DNA from: Microcoleus sp. FACHB-831
Lineage (GTDB): Bacteria; Cyanobacteriota; Cyanobacteriia; Cyanobacteriales; FACHB-T130
Direction of reading: 5' to 3'
Length of the DNA: 64,000 bases
Assembly: GCF_014695585.1 (NCBI RefSeq)
Contig: NZ_JACJON010000034.1
Span: 62,001 to 126,000 of the forward strand
Made by a program: the position numbers and the translations under genes. Below the pieces are notes generated by a model. That model searched no databases, was not told the DNA's origin, and worked only from the letters and a program-made list of their open reading frames with translations. Positions 8,996 to 17,700 of the stretch are shown here, piece by piece (position 1 is the stretch's first letter; the number at the start of each line of letters is the position of its first letter).

Positions 8996-9679
8996 TTAAT
9001 CGCAAACTACAAAAGTTTTTTGTTTGCCATCCACCAAATAGAAAGCTTCAGAGCAGTAACCCAGCGTGCTTACATCTAAATTCTGCGGTACGCCATTTTT
9101 AGTTTGCAATGGCGATTTCCATAACGAAATTGCAGGTTTCGCCTCGTATTGTTTCCTTTCTGCCGTTCCTTGTTTCAAGGGGCTATAGTCGCGCAATGCT
9201 AAACCAGGCGATTTTGCTGGCTTGAAGCTCATTGAGGTGTAAATAACTCCTTCAGAAGGCTTCGTTATGCGCTTATAATCTTTCACGATGGCTGAATTAA
9301 ACTTGCTTTTGCCCTTATTCAGCGCCATCTGAAAGCGGAAGTTAGAATTTTTTTTGTTGACTAACAACATGGCATAGTCTTTCAATCCATCTTGATTGAA
9401 ATCAGCCGTAAAAATGCTACAAGTAAACTTTTCTTTTGGACTATAATTTAATTTTAAATTGCGGATGGAAGCTACAAAATCTGATTGCTTCGCTAGTCGA
9501 TAATCACCCAAAATTGCGACAACTTGCTGCGGTACTTGTCCTTGGCACTGGACATCTGAAACTTGAGCTACTTTAGAAGGTGAAGAAGAAGCAGTTGCCT
9601 GAAACTGAGTGAAATTAGCTGCACTACTAGAAGCTGCAAATATGAGCAGTCCGCCCAAAAGGGAAATTTTATTTATCAT
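8996..9679 (-). CDS. Exported hypothetical protein with an FG-GAP/VCBS-like segment
   Basis: 227 residues. The start MINKISLLGGLLIFAASSSA is a signal peptide. The centre contains FTADFNQDGLKDYAMLLVN, an Asp-rich loop of the FG-GAP/VCBS type that can bind calcium. The flanking sequence is beta-rich, and Cys residues at both ends may pair. The function is unknown. Third of three consecutive minus-strand genes for exported or membrane-anchored proteins (7649-9679), with about 90 bp between this and the next, so partial co-transcription is possible. Confidence 0.7.
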   Translation of the reverse strand: MINKISLLGGLLIFAASSSAANFTQFQATASSSPSKVAQVSDVQCQGQVPQQVVAILGDYRLAKQSDFVASIRNLKLNYSPKEKFTCSIFTADFNQDGLKDYAMLLVNKKNSNFRFQMALNKGKSKFNSAIVKDYKRITKPSEGVIYTSMSFKPAKSPGLALRDYSPLKQGTAERKQYEAKPAISLWKSPLQTKNGVPQNLDVSTLGYCSEAFYLVDGKQKTFVVCD

Positions 9680-9776
9680 AGTCTGCGCCTTAAATTTGCG
9701 TACTTAAGTACAGCTTCAAAGGCGCGATCGCGAGTTCCGGGAATTTACTTAGATAAACCTCAACGGGGGATAAACT

Positions 9777-9816
9777 AACTCAAAACTCAAAACTCAAAAC
9801 TCAAAACTCAAAACTC
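9777..9816. repeat. Tandem heptanucleotide repeat (AAAACTC)n
   Basis: Five exact copies of AAAACTC plus a partial one fill 9777-9816, between the exported-protein gene and the 3' end of the kinase gene. Short tandem heptamers of this kind are common in filamentous cyanobacteria and vary in copy number by slippage. Confidence 0.9.
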
Positions 9817-9824
9817 CAACCTAA

Positions 9825-11597
9825 TCACCGCCAACCCAGCCAACGCAGTAAAGGCACGATGAGGTAAGAACTTACGCCCAGCCAGAAGGCGATCGCAATT
9901 GCCAAAACAGGGAAAAAAGCGATCGCAGACAACAACTCTGGCCAGATGTTTACGTTCGTGGGGAAAAAGATACTCTGGAGGATTCTCTCGGCGTCCCAGA
10001 CTGGTAGGCTAACTAAACCTGCAAAGACAGTAAAAGTACCAATTGCAACAACAAAAGAATGAACCAATTGATGACTGGGCAGACCAAGACCAAGAATTAG
10101 AGAAGCAACCGCGATCGCAGTCCATGCTACCAAACGATCTACTAAATCTCCATTAGGCAACCCCGGCCAAATAAACCAGCCCAAACCATAGCCCAAGATA
10201 CCCATCAGGCTGGCCACTGCATACCGCCGCTTTTGCCCAAAGCCACCCGCCTCAGTCAAACCAATTGCTGTGCCAAATCCAGCCAACATAAACACCAGAA
10301 ATGCTGGCTGCACTGCGAGGTCGATATGTGGAAAAATACGAGGCAGCAGTTGAGAGACTAAGTTTGTAATTCTAGCGCCCCAAACAGACAAATAGGCCAA
10401 CCAAAGCCCAACGCCTGCACCTACAAGCCCCCCAATTGCGCCCAATAGCATTCCCCAAACGGTATCGAGGGAAGCTTTGATGACTGTGGTTATGCCCTGG
10501 ATAAGTAAAAGCGTACTCGTTCCAAAAGCTTTACTCAATCCTACGATCGCAACCCAAGACCACTTCAAGCCGATTCGCGCTACTTTGGTGACTATCTGCG
10601 ACAAATCTAAAATTGGCGCAATAGGCACTGTCTTCATTGAGGAAGCGCCAGCCACCCGTTCTAGTATTTCCGTTGCTGTTGCTGGTCGCCGCTGTACATC
10701 CACCTGCACCATGTCATCCAGCAAACTTGCTAGGTTGGGGCTAACCGTCACCTTGTCGCGCCACTTTAACTGGCCAGTTGCCGGATCTTCCATATCTGGA
10801 GGATATTGACCCGTAAGCAAATGAATCATTGTCTGACCCAGCGCGTAAAAATCCGCCGTTGGCCCTATTCCCGCCCCTGCAATCTGTTCGGGTGGACTGT
10901 AGCCTGGAGAAATCAAGCGGGTCGAACTCGTCTCCCCACTCGATGAAAGTCTGCCAATTTGTTTTGCCCCCCCAAAATCAATCGCTACTAGCTGACCTAC
11001 CTGTGCCCCTCCTTTAGAAGACGGTGATTTAGGAGGGGTACGCAGCATTAAGTTAGACGGTTTGATGTCGCGGTGAATAATCTGGCGCAAGTGCAATTCG
11101 TCTAAAATTTCTACTGCCTGCTTTAGCCAATCTCGCACCCACTCTTCTCGACATCCTTGGGGATTCTCTTCAAGGATATTTTCCAACGTTTTACCGTTGA
11201 TTTTTTCCATTACCAGGCAAGGTAGCGTGCGAGTGCGAGGATTACCCACAGTTACTTGAAAATAACTATCTGTTTCCACTCTGGGAACGCCGGGGTGATG
11301 CAGGCTAGCCATAACTGCTGCCTCTTGCTCAAATAGTTCTAGTGCCTTTGCAGAGGGTGACACTAACACTTTGATTACTTTCTCGGATTGCGTCTGTAAA
11401 TCCCAAACTGTGTAGATGGAGGCGAACCCCCCCGAACCCAAACGATCGATGGGAATATAACGATTTTTCAGCCGCAGCAATGACCCGCAGCTATTGCAAA
11501 ACTTGTTATCCCAAGGCTGGGACGCAGGCTGCGGACAATCCGGATTAATGCAGTAGGCAGCAGTAGCAACAGACTGAGACACGATCGCACAGAACAC
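9825..11597 (-). CDS. Serine/threonine protein kinase with N-terminal zinc ribbon and C-terminal membrane domain
   Basis: 590 residues. Residues 16-37 hold four cysteines (CINPDC and CNSC), a zinc ribbon common at the start of cyanobacterial kinases. The kinase domain spans about 47-310: glycine loop LGSGGFASIY (53-62), catalytic Lys76, catalytic loop HRDIKPSNLM near 175, DFGGAK near 205 and GYSPPEQIAG in the activation segment. All catalytic residues are present, so it should be active. From about residue 340 there are six or more hydrophobic segments, placing the kinase on a membrane. Between HRD and DFG sits a Ser/Gly-rich insert (TPPKSPSSKGGA). The target is unknown. Confidence 0.92.
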   Translation of the reverse strand: MFCAIVSQSVATAAYCINPDCPQPASQPWDNKFCNSCGSLLRLKNRYIPIDRLGSGGFASIYTVWDLQTQSEKVIKVLVSPSAKALELFEQEAAVMASLHHPGVPRVETDSYFQVTVGNPRTRTLPCLVMEKINGKTLENILEENPQGCREEWVRDWLKQAVEILDELHLRQIIHRDIKPSNLMLRTPPKSPSSKGGAQVGQLVAIDFGGAKQIGRLSSSGETSSTRLISPGYSPPEQIAGAGIGPTADFYALGQTMIHLLTGQYPPDMEDPATGQLKWRDKVTVSPNLASLLDDMVQVDVQRRPATATEILERVAGASSMKTVPIAPILDLSQIVTKVARIGLKWSWVAIVGLSKAFGTSTLLLIQGITTVIKASLDTVWGMLLGAIGGLVGAGVGLWLAYLSVWGARITNLVSQLLPRIFPHIDLAVQPAFLVFMLAGFGTAIGLTEAGGFGQKRRYAVASLMGILGYGLGWFIWPGLPNGDLVDRLVAWTAIAVASLILGLGLPSHQLVHSFVVAIGTFTVFAGLVSLPVWDAERILQSIFFPTNVNIWPELLSAIAFFPVLAIAIAFWLGVSSYLIVPLLRWLGWR

Positions 11598-11830
11598 AGG
11601 CTCCCTCGATTTTACACAAAAGAGGCGCTTGGGCTAGTTAGTGCTAAGGGTAACAACGGCGCGATCGCTCCGTTATGTGTAATAGCAGCAGGGGATATGC
11701 GGAACCGGACGTGGCTGATTATCCAGCACTATCTATCGCGAGATAGATGAGCGATGGCTTTACCTAACGTTAAGTTAGATTAAAAAAAAGGCAATCTGAT
11801 TTAAATTATGAATACATAAATGGAGTATAT

Positions 11831-12055
11831 GTGCCTCTTCAAAAGGAGAAAAATCTGAGGGAGACAACAATTGAACTTGGCTTTGATTTTGACAAAGTTC
11901 AAGAAACAATTGATAGAATCACAGCTCAACTTGAAGAAGAAATAAATTCAAAAAACTCAACTCTTTGGCTTACTATTGACTTCGATAAGGTTAAGCACAG
12001 AATTGATAAAATTACCAGCCAGCTTGAAGAGGTTCAACGCAAGTTTGGCGCTTAG
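11831..12055 (+). CDS. Small protein with two FDFDK repeats, copy 1
   Basis: 74 residues starting at GTG with GGAG five bases upstream. It consists of a charged N-terminus (KEKNLRETTIEL) and two copies of one helical motif: FDFDKVQETIDRITAQLEE (18-36) and IDFDKVKHRIDKITSQLEE (49-67). The heptad spacing of Ile, Leu and Val suggests a short coiled coil or helical hairpin. No known family comes to mind. A paralog with the same architecture lies 540 bp downstream in the same orientation. Conservation of the motif both within and between the two genes argues strongly that these are real proteins. Confidence 0.75.
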   Translation: MPLQKEKNLRETTIELGFDFDKVQETIDRITAQLEEEINSKNSTLWLTIDFDKVKHRIDKITSQLEEVQRKFGA

Positions 12056-12593
12056 TATAAGTAACTGGATTTTGGTAGGGTGCTAAGGAATTCCAAAGGT
12101 AAAAATTAAAAGGCAAAATCAAGAAAAGCTATGCGCTTCAAGGCTTTTCACCTGAGACTATAGGCAAATTAGATATTGAATAGTTTATTGAAGACTATAA
12201 GCGATCGCTACAATCCTCGCTCATTTATCGCTGATAGTTCATTGCGATCGCATGGGATGCTATAGTGTATTGTCCGATACGCGATCGCATCTTTGCCTAA
12301 GACTTAGTGCATACCTCCCAATGGGGGGTGTTGATATCTTGTTGTAAACATAATCCATTAACCTTTTTTAGGATAAATAGATTTTCTTACTCAGCAGTAG
12401 GATATCCATATCTCTAGCTTAGACCCCGCCTATATTTGTGGGATTAGGAAGAGCGCCTAACCTATATCGGCTGGGTTATTTTATATATCTATATAGTTTC
12501 CATCGCAAGAGGGAGTGATCCCCAAGTAGCAGAAGTTACATTAATTTATATATAAAATGCAATGTGTTTTTAAGTATGTTTAGGAGGTGAGGC
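12056..12593. other. Spacer between the two FDFDK mini-genes
   Basis: About 540 bp with three HIP1-like GCGATCGC sites and a small hairpin ACCTCCC/GGGGGGT near 12315-12328. No open frame of interest. A strong AGGAGGT ribosome site at the right end belongs to the second mini-gene. Confidence 0.4.
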
Positions 12594-12872
12594 GTGGTTA
12601 ATCAAGAAGAAAAAAAACTTAGAGAAAGAACTATCAGGCTTGGTTTTGATTTTGACAAAATTAAACAAACTGTTGATAAAATTGCCGCTCAACTTGAAGA
12701 AGATAAAAGAACAAGAAATAGCCATGTATGGCTTGGCGTTGATTTTGAAAAGGTGAAGCACAGAATTGCTAAGATTACCGCTCAGCTTGATGAGGCGCAC
12801 CGCCACGTAGAAAAGGGCGCGGGTAACCACGCCTTTTCCCAGAGACAAAGCGAGCGCAGCGATCGCGCGTAA
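12594..12872 (+). CDS. Small protein with two FDFDK repeats, copy 2
   Basis: 92 residues from a GTG start preceded by AGGAGGTGA, a near-perfect ribosome site. It is the paralog of the 74-residue protein upstream: LGFDFDKIKQTVDKIAAQLE (16-35) and LGVDFEKVKHRIAKITAQLD (47-66) are the two repeats, joined by a basic linker KRTRNSHVW. Unlike copy 1 it does not stop after the second repeat. About 22 further residues of low complexity (KGAGNHAFSQRQSERSDRA) are encoded by GC-rich DNA containing an imperfect inverted repeat and a HIP1 site, as if the original stop was lost. Function unknown. Confidence 0.75.
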   Translation: MVNQEEKKLRERTIRLGFDFDKIKQTVDKIAAQLEEDKRTRNSHVWLGVDFEKVKHRIAKITAQLDEAHRHVEKGAGNHAFSQRQSERSDRA

Positions 12873-12970
12873 ATATAATATCCACGCTATATCTTTAGTC
12901 TTTTTTAATCTTTTTCTGCCTCTCCCGGCTTAGCGCAAGCACCCTGTAATCAACCACAGGCAATTTTATT

Positions 12971-14587
12971 TTATCCCGCAGCATTCCAAGCAATAGGAGT
13001 ACTCGGCTGCGATAGTAAAACATTAGAATTTTTGAAGTTGGTTTTAGTTTCTTCATCTAGCACTTTAACAACTTTGTTATAAATTTCCTCTGCATGTTGC
13101 ATAGAATCACCAATACTGGTTAATCCCAACTTGCCAAATTCTGAAAGGCAACCCATGAGATGAAAAACAGTGCCCGTCTCAGTGCTGGTGTCAAAGTGTA
13201 GGTGATGGTGAGCAATAATATCCATCAGATCGTTAGGAAGCAAACCGCGATATCTGTCTTTTTGCAAATTATCAGTGGCAATATAGTATTTGGCTCGTCC
13301 TTGCTGGCTGTAAAACAGACCAGTGGCGCGGTCGTAGCGACCGTTAGTTAGAAACTTGAGCGTCATAAAGGGGTGGGTGGTTCCGCCTTTACGCAAGTTA
13401 ATTTCAATGGCTTGGATGTCCCATTGAGGGATACCGTCATTGTCGGGTAGGCGAACGGCGATAAAGTCTACACCAAATCGTTCTAACGCCCCTTTTTCTG
13501 CCAATTTCATGCCAACTTTTAAACCTAATTCTTGCAAGCGCAAGCGATAAGTTTCATCGGCTGGGAAGCGACAACCGAGATAAATTTGACCGTCCGGGCC
13601 ACCCAAAATTTGGTCGTGGGTGGAGAGAATTTCCACCTGTCCATCTGGTGTAATGCGACCTTGAACGCTGGGAGATAGCTTCTCTTCTCCTTCAATAAAT
13701 GCCTCAACAATAGCCCCTAACTCTGGGATGCGATTGCGGAAATTTTCCCAATGCTCGCATTTAGCTTGAAAGCGCAGAGATGGGAAGCGATCGCTCATTG
13801 CTGCTACTCGTTCTTGGTGGGATGCGTTTCCCGGAGCCATATTGGGAATTGGTCTTAAATCTAAAAGTGCATTTCCTTCGCCGGAAATACCTTCATTGAG
13901 TTTAACGACCATCCGCTGTAAAGTCGGCTGGCGTTCCCATAATTCGGCTGCGGCGATCGCCAGTTCTTGAGCATCCCAAGCGCTAGAACTACCATCGGGA
14001 TGAGGAACGCCGCTTTCTGCAAAAATTTGCCGACTTCCGCTCTTAGTTCCCCAATTCTGCAAATTGGGATCGCAAGCAAACAAAGGTACGCCTAGCCGCA
14101 CGGACAACTCACGCTCCCAAGAGCTAGAGTTGTAACAAATCATATAAGACTGTTCTAGGCGCAACGCTTGGCGAATGCGTTCCATTAAGCGGGGACGCTC
14201 TAAAATTTTTTGGGAAAGAGGTTTGAGAGATGAATCGTAAGTTGAAAGTAATAGCAGGCGATCGCGTGCGTGGGAAAAGGGAATTCCCGGTAGCAGTTGC
14301 AAATAGTAATCTATAACGCTGGGATGCAACGGCTGGGACGTTACATAAATTAGCCGCGTTTGCGGGTTTTGCAGGCGAATCAGCGAGAATAGCAGTCGTT
14401 CCTCATAGTGATGAACGCCTTGAATCTTCTGCATTTCTCGCTGATCGAGGCTGAGGGAGGGGATGACCAAAATATCGCCATTGCTGTTATCAAATAGTTC
14501 GGCTCTAGGAGAGCGATCGCGCAGTAACCCCTGAAGAAGGCTAAATTGATCCGCCTGTTCGTTTATATGTGAATCTATAGTTTGCAT
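12971..14587 (-). CDS. ATP-grasp peptide ligase, PGM1-related
   Basis: 538 residues. The N-terminal third binds no obvious cofactor (LVIPSLSLDQREMQKIQGV). The middle has ATP-grasp features: RMVVKLNEGISGEGNALLDL (nucleotide-binding strand and loop), EAFIEGEEKLSPSVQGRI, and the metal-binding end GVDFIAVR...IQAIEINLRKGGTTHPFM. The C-terminus with HFDTSTETGTVFHLMGCLSE matches the PGM1_C domain of the pheganomycin ligase family. Such enzymes join amino acids or peptides using ATP. A secondary-metabolite or storage role is possible, but no biosynthetic cluster surrounds it. It lies downstream of the giant kinase gene on the same strand, 200 bp away. Confidence 0.85.
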   Translation of the reverse strand: MQTIDSHINEQADQFSLLQGLLRDRSPRAELFDNSNGDILVIPSLSLDQREMQKIQGVHHYEERLLFSLIRLQNPQTRLIYVTSQPLHPSVIDYYLQLLPGIPFSHARDRLLLLSTYDSSLKPLSQKILERPRLMERIRQALRLEQSYMICYNSSSWERELSVRLGVPLFACDPNLQNWGTKSGSRQIFAESGVPHPDGSSSAWDAQELAIAAAELWERQPTLQRMVVKLNEGISGEGNALLDLRPIPNMAPGNASHQERVAAMSDRFPSLRFQAKCEHWENFRNRIPELGAIVEAFIEGEEKLSPSVQGRITPDGQVEILSTHDQILGGPDGQIYLGCRFPADETYRLRLQELGLKVGMKLAEKGALERFGVDFIAVRLPDNDGIPQWDIQAIEINLRKGGTTHPFMTLKFLTNGRYDRATGLFYSQQGRAKYYIATDNLQKDRYRGLLPNDLMDIIAHHHLHFDTSTETGTVFHLMGCLSEFGKLGLTSIGDSMQHAEEIYNKVVKVLDEETKTNFKNSNVLLSQPSTPIAWNAAG

Positions 14588-14784
14588 AATCGTAATTCCG
14601 CCATAATCCCCATTAAGGCGATCTTACTGCGCTCTAGCTATTAAACAAAATATGTCTTAAGTAACAATCAAATTATTTGCAGATTCACTCCTTATCACTC
14701 TTTAGCTATATTTAGGTGTTGCAGACGCTTAAATTATGTTTCTAGGGGTGCTGAATACCAAATGTTTTCCTGGCGCGATCGCTA

Positions 14785-17700
14785 CTACAATGGCAACTCG
14801 ATCGCAAACTCTGCTCCTACTCCCGGTGCAGAAATACAACTCAACTTACCCCCGTGTTTTTCCACTACAATCTGATGCGAGATAGACAGGCCTAATCCAG
14901 TACCAGAACCGACTGGTTTTGTAGTGAACAAGTGGTCAAACACTCGTTTTTGTATCGATTCCGACATTCCAGGGCCATTATCTTTAATCCGAATTACTAC
15001 ACTGCGATCGCCTGGTTTTATTTCAGTGCGGATCGAAATTTTATTGGGCGATCGCATTATTTCTTCAAAAGAACGCCCAATATTTGATTCTTCCAATGCA
15101 TCAATCGCATTGGCAATAATATTCATAAATACCTGGTTAATTTGCCCTGGTAAACACTTTACCTCTGGTAGACACCCATATTCTTTAATAACTTCAATTG
15201 CCGGACGGCTGCCGTTTGCTTTGAGCCGATGTTTCAAAATTAGCAGAGTGCTATCAATGCCGTCATGGAGGTTGAATTGCACCTTGCTGGTAGTATCAGA
15301 TCGTGAAAACGTGCGTAAGCTAGTGCTAATGTTACGGATGCGCTCGGTTCCACCTTTTAGGGAGCAAATGAGATGGGGCAGGTCTTCCTTCAAATATTCT
15401 AAATCTATTGTTTCTATTTCCTCCTCTATTTCAGAGCCAGGATTAGGAAATTTTTCCGCATAAAGGTTTAAAAGATTAATCATGTCGTTTACATATGCTT
15501 CAGCGTGGCTAATATTCCCCGTAATGAAGCCAACAGGGTTATTAATTTCGTGGGCAACACCAGCTATTAACTGACCCAAACTCGACATTTTTTCACTTTG
15601 AATTAGTTGTATCTGAGTCTGTTGGAGCGAGTGCAGAGACTGTTCTAACTGAGTTGCTTTTTGTTGTAGTTGCGCTTCGGAATGCTGCAATGCCTCGTTA
15701 GCACTTTGTAAATTATGGTAAAGCAAGGCATTTTCTAGAGAAATAGCAGCTTGAGAGGACAGCAACTTTAGAACCTGCAACCTATCTTCTGTAAATACTC
15801 CCGTACTCAAGTTATTTTCTAAGTAAAGGATTGCTTGGCGTTTGCCTTTATAGATGATTGGGGAACACAGGATAGATTTTGGCTCAAATTTATTTATATA
15901 AGGGTCGTGCTTAAATAATGGTTCTTTTAATGCATTTTTAAGCACTAGATTTGATTGAGTTATTTCAACGTAGTTTATGATTGTTACTGGTAGCAAGCAG
16001 CTATCTTCTATGGGAATAGATTGTAAGACAGCAACATCATCACGATTTATTGACCCTATAGCTTCGATTACTAGCTTGCCTGCTTTTTCCATAATCAAGC
16101 AGCCTTTTTGCGCCCCAGCATTTTCAAGGATGACTTTCATCAGCGACTCAAGCAACTTATCAAGAAGAATTTCTTCAGAAAGAGCAAGGGAAGCTTTCAT
16201 CACCGTTGTTAAGTCCAGCACGCTGGATTCGCCTGTGGTAGTCGGGCTAGTTGTATGAGTGGATTTTATAGATATTGTTTCTATTGTATTGAACGCATTC
16301 AAGTAGTCGGGAATATCCTGTTTAGAAGTTTTGTGGAGGTACTGAGGATATTGTTTTTCTAAGTCTTGAGCTTTGGCGATCGCTCCCCAACGGATATAAG
16401 CATAGTAGGCATCAGTCATATATACTTGACCAATCTTTTCTCTACTTATAGATAAATAAAATTTGGCTGCTAGTTCATTTCCTAAACCTTCTTCTTGGAT
16501 ATATCCAGCCTTGCTCGCTCCGCTTATTGCGCGGTCGTAAAGCACCTGAGCTTTATGATTTTGACCCAAAATTCTACTCTTTTCTGCTTCCACTAAGTCA
16601 TACTTATGTTGAAAGTTCATTGGGGCATTGTTAGACCATTTCGCCATTTTCTCCTGATTAGACTGTACTTTCTCCAAATAGTGCTTTTTGGTTTCTACAT
16701 CGGCATCATCATAGTGAGCTAAAAGCGCCAAAGAATAATAAAAGTTATGCTCAGGCACATAAATTAGTCCCGTGCCGCCTTGTTCGTATTTTTCTCCTAA
16801 CTTAGCCGCTTCAACTGCCCCTTTGTATTCTTGGAACAAATACATGAGCATAGTTTTACAACAATAGAGGGAGAAAACCAGAAGAGCAGAGTTTTCTTTT
16901 TCCCAAATCGGCAAAACTTCTAATTCATTAAAACTTTCTCCTACTAACTGGCATGGATCTTCTGATTGACCCAACAGATTTAAAACCCTCTGTCTCCATA
17001 TTTTGAACCAAGAAATATGAAGCTCTAGTTTGAGCTTTTCCGTCATTTCTATATATTGCGCCAGCTTTAGATTAAGAGATTCTAGCGGTTCCCCAATAAA
17101 AAATAGGTGGTTTCCATGATGGACAGCATTATAAAAGGCATATTCTAAATCCCCAGCTTCAATTCCGCTTTGCACCGATTCACGCAAAGGTTCAATAGTG
17201 TCTTTAACATGGTCTTTCCAGTATCTTACAAACGAGTTAAATAGATTTATTGCTTTAACTTTAAGTTCAGGAACATTAAATTGCTCCCATACCTTTACAG
17301 TTAGTTGCCCAAATCGATATCCTGAGTCTAAATCGTCATAAACTCCGCATAACAAAACCCCATAATACCCATAGCCAGGAATAGCTTGGGGCGAATTTCC
17401 ATATTGAATAGAACGCTTGACCATTGTGCAAGCAATTAGTTGCAACAATAGAGGGTCGGCCTGATAAGCTGGAGCTAACGTACTCATAAGAATTCGCATT
17501 GTTGCCAGTTGATAAGGGTCGGTCATTACTGGTAAGTTAGCTAGATCTTCGATTCGTTTGACACTCCAACTTAACTCGTTTTTCAAATTAGTAGCGCAAA
17601 TATTTATTTCCTCTTCTTCTGTAGGTATAGATATACCTAGCATTTTAAGAACTGACCTAGCCGTTGATATTGCTTCGCGCGGCTGGTTTTGAGCTACATA

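Noticed and set aside
9777-9816. Possible CRISPR array
   Set aside because: Seven-base direct repeats without spacers form a simple tandem repeat, not a CRISPR array.
12570-12848. 92-codon minus-strand frame over the second mini-gene
   Set aside because: It is Phe/Leu/Asn-rich and arises as an antisense shadow; the + strand frame has a strong ribosome site and a conserved motif shared with its paralog.
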